From: Gammaproteobacteria bacterium
Lineage (GTDB): Bacteria; Pseudomonadota; Gammaproteobacteria; Steroidobacterales; Rariloculaceae
Reading direction: 5' to 3'
Length of the DNA: 37,775 bases
Assembly: GCA_017577365.1 (NCBI GenBank)
Contig: PKRJ01000034.1
Coordinates: 1 to 37,775 of the forward strand
Shown in pieces: positions 34,021 through 37,775 of this stretch (positions are counted from its first letter, which is position 1; every line of letters starts with the position of its first letter). Position numbers and translations under genes: made by a program. Below the pieces are notes generated by a model, which had not been told where the DNA came from, did no database searches, and was given only the letters and a program-made list of their open reading frames with translations.

Positions 34021-35000
34021 CGGCCGCCCGTCTCGACCTCGAGCCCCGGGCCGAGCCCCGTCGTGAGCACGTCGAGCACGCCGGGCACGGCGCCGAGCTC
34101 GGCGGCGACTCGCTCGCGAGCCTCGGGCAGGCAGACGGCCTTGAGCTGAGGTCCGGCGTCGATCGTGAAGAAGACCGGCACGCCTTCGCGGCGGAGCGCG
34201 CGGACCGCGTGTAACGCTTCGACCGTGACGCCTTTCCAGTAAAGCAGCGGCGGGCTCGCGGCCATCGCCGCCGCGTGCATCTTGAGGCAGCTCCGCTCGG
34301 CGACGTCGGCGAGCGCGTCGAAGTCGCGGGCCGCGATCGCCTTACGCGCCGCGGCCAGATCGTCGGGATGCGACGCGACCCACGCCGGATAGTACGGCGA
34401 CGACGTCTCGGAGCGGGCCATGCCTTCGCCGGAGCCGACGTCTTTCTCTCCGCGCGCCGCGATCGCGACGACGACCTCGAGCGGCCACTCGCTTGCCGCG
34501 AGGATCGGCTCGGCGAAGCTGTCGCTGCCGTCCGGGGCTTTGCCCGCGTGCATCTCGACGAAACCGCCGAAGATCGAGCGCGCCGCGGAGCCGGAGCCGC
34601 GCCTTGCGAGGCGGCTCAATTCCGTAGGCGAAAGCGTAAGACCGAGCGCGGCCGCGCCGGCGCCCACGAGCGCGGCGAATCCCGACGCCGAGGACGCGAG
34701 CCCCGCGCCGGTCGGGAAGTTGTTGCGGCTGACGACTCGCGCGCGTGCGGACGTGCCCGCGAGCTCGCGCAAGAGGTCGAGCGTCGCGCTCACGCGCGTG
34801 AGCCGGTCGGGGCGCGGCACGCCGTCGAGCTCGAGCGTATCCGTGTCGAGCCCGGAGTCGAAGCGGACGGTCGTCTCCGTCCACAGCTTGTCGAGCGTGA
34901 TCGAGATCGAGCCGACCGCGGGAATCTTGAGGCGCGAATCCGCCTTGCCCCAGTATTTGACGAGCGCGATGTTCGCGCGCGCCCGCGCTTTCGCTTCCAT
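34017..35000 (-). CDS. mvaD: Diphosphomevalonate decarboxylase
   Basis: A 327-residue enzyme that makes IPP from mevalonate diphosphate by ATP-driven decarboxylation. Family motifs are intact: ANIALVKYWGK at 9-19, VGSISITLD, the phosphate loop NFPTGAGLASSASGFAAL at 94-111, Arg141 in GSGSAARSIFGGF, and the catalytic Asp281 in FFTIDAGPQLKAV. Their presence with a phosphomevalonate kinase indicates the classical (eukaryote/Gram-positive type) branch rather than an archaeal variant. ATG 35000 shares one base with the hpnA stop (TGATG); the long frame further upstream runs through hpnA and is spurious. Confidence 0.94.
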   Translation of the reverse strand: MEAKARARANIALVKYWGKADSRLKIPAVGSISITLDKLWTETTVRFDSGLDTDTLELDGVPRPDRLTRVSATLDLLRELAGTSARARVVSRNNFPTGAGLASSASGFAALVGAGAAALGLTLSPTELSRLARRGSGSAARSIFGGFVEMHAGKAPDGSDSFAEPILAASEWPLEVVVAIAARGEKDVGSGEGMARSETSSPYYPAWVASHPDDLAAARKAIAARDFDALADVAERSCLKMHAAAMAASPPLLYWKGVTVEALHAVRALRREGVPVFFTIDAGPQLKAVCLPEARERVAAELGAVPGVLDVLTTGLGPGLEVETGGR

Positions 35001-35986
35001 CACAGGTACCCGTTCCTCGCGAACCAGTCGATCGCGTCCGCGACCGCTTCGGCCGGATCGCGCCACGTGTAGCCGAGCTCGCGCTCGGCCTTCGCGCTCG
35101 AGAAATACATGTGCTTCGTCGACATCCGCACGCCGTCGAGCGTCACGCGCGGCTCGCGGCCCGTGATCCGTGCCGCGAGCTCGGAGCCCGCGGCGATCGG
35201 ATAGACGAGCCAGTGCGGCAGCTTCACCTTCGGCCGCGGCCGGCCGCAACGCTCCGCGACGATCGCGAGGATCCGCTCGAGGCTCATGTCGCGGCCGCCG
35301 AGAATATACCGCTCGCCCCTGCGCCCCTTCTCGAGCGCGAGCAGATGGCCGCGCGCGACGTCGTCGACGTGCACGAGATTCAGGCCCGTATCGACGAATG
35401 CAGGGATCCTGCCGAGCGCCGCATCGAGGATGATCCTGCCGGTCGGCGTCGGCTTGATGTCGCCGGGACCGATCGGCGTCGACGGATTCACCGTGACGAC
35501 GTCGAGTCCGAGCTCGCGTGCACGCCGCGCGACCGCCTGCTCGGCGAGATACTTCGAGCGCTTGTAAGTGCCGATCATATCGTCGAGCGTCACCGGCGTC
35601 TCCTCGTCCGCCGGGCCGCGATCCTTGCGCAGCCCGAGCGTCGCGACGCTCGACGTGTACACGACCCGCGCAACGCCCGCGGCCGCCGCCGCGTCGAGCA
35701 CGTTGATCGAGCCCTGCACGTTCGTCGCGAGCATCGCGTCCGCGTTCGGCACCCACAGCCGATAATCCGCGGCAACGTGGAAAACGGCCCTGCATCCTTG
35801 CATCGCCGCGGCGAGCGTCGCCGGCTCGCGGATGTCGCCGACCGCGATCTCGACGTCGAGGCCGTCGAGATTGCGGCGGTCGCTCGACGCGCGGACGAAC
35901 GCACGCACGCGCTCGCCCGACGCGAGCAGCGCGCGCACGACGGCCGCGCCGACGAATCCGTTCGCTCCCGTCACGAGCATCGTCAT
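35000..35986 (-). CDS. hpnA: Hopanoid-associated sugar epimerase HpnA
   Basis: A 328-residue extended short-chain dehydrogenase/reductase. The NAD loop is VTGANGFVGAAVVRAL at the N-terminus. Catalytic residues are Ser112/113 in VVYTSSVATLG and Tyr141/Lys145 in TYKRSKYLAEQ. NPSTPIGPGDIKPTPTGRI is a strong HpnA signature. HpnA is assigned to hopanoid clusters by context in many bacteria and probably acts on the sugar part of the side chain, though its reaction is not firmly known. The ATG at 35986 overlaps the hpnN stop by 4 bases. Confidence 0.92.
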   Translation of the reverse strand: MTMLVTGANGFVGAAVVRALLASGERVRAFVRASSDRRNLDGLDVEIAVGDIREPATLAAAMQGCRAVFHVAADYRLWVPNADAMLATNVQGSINVLDAAAAAGVARVVYTSSVATLGLRKDRGPADEETPVTLDDMIGTYKRSKYLAEQAVARRARELGLDVVTVNPSTPIGPGDIKPTPTGRIILDAALGRIPAFVDTGLNLVHVDDVARGHLLALEKGRRGERYILGGRDMSLERILAIVAERCGRPRPKVKLPHWLVYPIAAGSELAARITGREPRVTLDGVRMSTKHMYFSSAKAERELGYTWRDPAEAVADAIDWFARNGYL

Positions 35987-37775
35987 CGCTTACCTCCGAG
36001 CTTGAGCAGCGCAGGCAGGAACACGAGCGTCGAGACGAGCACGAGCGTCATGCCGAGCGTCAGCAGCTGCCCCATGCTCGCGATGCCCCGGTGCGCCGCG
36101 AAACCGAGATTGCCGAAGCTTGCGATCGTCGTCAGCGCGCACGCGAGCACCGCAACCGAAGTGCTCGTGCCGAACGGGTTACCGTCCGCCGGAGGATCCG
36201 AACGCATGCGATGCACGACGTGGATGCCGTTGTCGACGCCGATGCCGAAGATCAGCGGCAGCGTGATGAGGTTCGCGAAGTTGAACGGCAGGTCGAGCAG
36301 CACCGTCACGCCGACCGTGACGACGCACGCGAAGCCGAGCGGCACGACGACGAGCAGCACGTCGCGCACGCCCTTCATGAAGACGAACAGCATCGCCGTG
36401 ATCAGCACGAGCGCGAGCGCGAACGCGATGCGAAACGCGCCGACGACGGTGTTCGATGCTTCCTGATAGACGACGGGCAGCCCGGTGACGTCGGGCACGA
36501 CGCTGCGCACCGCGGCGACGAAGCGCGCTGCCGCGTCGTTGTCGTTGACGTTCTCGCTCGGCGAGATCTCGACGAGCGTCCGCCCGTCCGGCGCGATCCA
36601 GCGCTCGGCGAGCGGCATCGGCAAAGACTCGAGCGTCACGGGCTCGGCGGTCAGGGCACGCTCGAGCCGCGCGAGCTCGTCGGGCAACGCCGCCGAAAGG
36701 TCGGCATCGAGCGCCGCGAGCACGGTCCGGCGGTCATGCGCGTCGAGACGCTCGAGCCGGGCGAGGAACGCGTCGATGGCGTCGGCGAGCTCCGCCGACG
36801 CCCCCGTCGCCGCGAGGTCGGCGCGAAGCGACGCGAGCGCGCGCTCGAGCCGCTCCGGCTCGAGCTCTCCGCGCTCGACGTCCGCGAAACCGGGTCCCAT
36901 CACGAGCGCGAGATCCTCGAGCAGATAGAGCTTCTGCTCCTGATCCTTCGGCACGAGCGCGTCGACGGTGGTCACGGCGCGCACCTCGGGCAGCGCGCGG
37001 AGCGCCTCGGCCCATCGCGCGGCCGTCGCGCGGTCGGGCGCGACCGCGACGAGATCGTAGACCGGCGCCTGGCCGTCCTCGGCGAGCTCGAGCAGCGCGC
37101 GCACCGATTCGGTGCTCGGGTCACGGAGATGAATCGGATTGCTGTTGAACTCCGCGCTCGGCGCGAGCCACGCGCAGCCCGCCGCGATCGCGGCGGCGAG
37201 CGCGACGACGATCCGCGGATGCGCCGCGACGGGCACGAGCGCGCGCGTCGGAACCCACGGCGGGACGCGGTGCCGGCCCCGCGCGATCGAGGGCGATCCG
37301 AGCAGGGCCGGCAGCAACGTGAAGCTCACGGCGAAGCTCACGAGCATGCCGGTGCCCGAGATCAGGCCGAGCTCCGAAACGCCGTCGAAATCCGTCGGGA
37401 TGAACGCATAGAACGCGACGGCCGTCGTGAGCGTGCAGACGACGAGCGACGCGCCGACGCCGCGCGCGGTTTCCACGATCGCGTCGTCGAGGCTTCGTCC
37501 GGCCGCGAGCAGCTCTTTGAGGCGCAGGCAGAAGTGGAAGATGAAATCGACGCCGAGGCCGACGTACAGCACGGCGAATGCGACCGAAAGCAGGTTCAGG
37601 TGGCCGACCGCGGCCGCGGCGAAGGCGGCCGTCGCGGCAAGGCCGGCGACGAGCGTGACGAGCGCGATCAGCACGAGCCTGAGCGAGCGGAGCGCCGCGT
37701 ACAGCACGGCGAGCCCCATCGCGAGCGACGCGAGCGCGGCGAGCCCCGCCCCGCTCTTCACGCTCAGCATCTCCT
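35983..37775 (-). CDS. hpnN: Hopanoid transporter HpnN (RND/MMPL superfamily), N-terminus outside window
   Basis: The frame is open to the right edge, giving 597 C-terminal codons; the family is usually around 850-900 residues, so roughly a third is missing. The visible part has the first block of membrane helices (LNLLSVAFAVLYVGLGVDFIFHFCLRLKE, a classic RND/MMPL helix with the in-membrane Asp), a large periplasmic domain, and the second helix block with FNFANLITLPLIFGIGVDNGIHVVHR. HpnN moves hopanoids to the outer membrane in Rhodopseudomonas. A Met at 37770 is probably internal. The stop overlaps hpnA by 4 bases. Confidence 0.92.
   Translation of the reverse strand, partial: EMLSVKSGAGLAALASLAMGLAVLYAALRSLRLVLIALVTLVAGLAATAAFAAAAVGHLNLLSVAFAVLYVGLGVDFIFHFCLRLKELLAAGRSLDDAIVETARGVGASLVVCTLTTAVAFYAFIPTDFDGVSELGLISGTGMLVSFAVSFTLLPALLGSPSIARGRHRVPPWVPTRALVPVAAHPRIVVALAAAIAAGCAWLAPSAEFNSNPIHLRDPSTESVRALLELAEDGQAPVYDLVAVAPDRATAARWAEALRALPEVRAVTTVDALVPKDQEQKLYLLEDLALVMGPGFADVERGELEPERLERALASLRADLAATGASAELADAIDAFLARLERLDAHDRRTVLAALDADLSAALPDELARLERALTAEPVTLESLPMPLAERWIAPDGRTLVEISPSENVNDNDAAARFVAAVRSVVPDVTGLPVVYQEASNTVVGAFRIAFALALVLITAMLFVFMKGVRDVLLVVVPLGFACVVTVGVTVLLDLPFNFANLITLPLIFGIGVDNGIHVVHRMRSDPPADGNPFGTSTSVAVLACALTTIASFGNLGFAAHRGIASMGQLLTLGMTLVLVSTLVFLPALLKLGGKR

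Noticed and set aside
1..37775. tRNA or rRNA genes, CRISPR arrays, insertion-sequence transposases, phage or defence genes
   Set aside because: I looked for them by reading and found no cloverleaf with conserved loops, no regularly spaced repeats and no recognisable transposase, integrase or defence motif.

Overview
This is a GC-rich window from a Gram-negative bacterium. The sequence shows an outer-membrane TonB-dependent receptor ending in an aromatic residue, a lipoprotein-type hydrolase, and hopanoid export and transport genes. It is consistent with a proteobacterium (perhaps gammaproteobacterial), but no rRNA or marker gene fixes the taxon. No tRNA, rRNA, CRISPR array, transposase or phage gene was seen.

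Layout. 1-5300: the truncated 3' tail of an OppD/DppD-type ABC ATPase, a DUF1348 (NTF2-like) gene, an orphan MacB/FtsX-type permease, a lipoprotein-like alpha/beta hydrolase, and a convincing class I cyclic di-GMP riboswitch (about 3405-3499) before a FAD-dependent oxidoreductase. A 357-bp gene-free stretch follows, holding hairpins and a 36-bp inverted-repeat element. 5297-10704 (minus strand): bifunctional ATP sulfurylase/APS kinase, a FabD-like acyltransferase, an M20 amidohydrolase and a UMF1-type MFS transporter. 10829-15996: alanine dehydrogenase, a 2-hydroxyacid dehydrogenase, a TerC-family protein and a TonB-dependent receptor. 16053-26526 is a one-carbon/folate region: glutathione-dependent formaldehyde dehydrogenase, a FolK-FolP fusion, PabB, and a soluble NAD-dependent molybdenum formate dehydrogenase operon (DUF7009-fdsG-fdsB-fdsA-fdsD-fdhD, with pabB last).

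26716-37775 is the most interesting part. It encodes the mevalonate route from acetoacetyl-CoA to IPP/DMAPP: HMG-CoA synthase, an HMG-CoA reductase-mevalonate kinase fusion, phosphomevalonate kinase, diphosphomevalonate decarboxylase and type 1 IPP isomerase. These genes are interleaved with hopanoid genes (hpnN, hpnA, hpnH, hpnM). From hpnN to idi every gene overlaps the next by 1 to 11 bases, so this is almost certainly one translationally coupled transcript. The apparent logic is that precursor supply (mevalonate), hopanoid side-chain tailoring (HpnH, HpnA) and hopanoid transport (HpnN, HpnM) form one unit. HMG-CoA synthase is separate: it is transcribed from a region shared with the formate dehydrogenase operon and runs towards hpnM. 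Acetoacetyl-CoA thiolase, squalene synthesis genes and squalene-hopene cyclase are not in the window and may lie beyond its right end.
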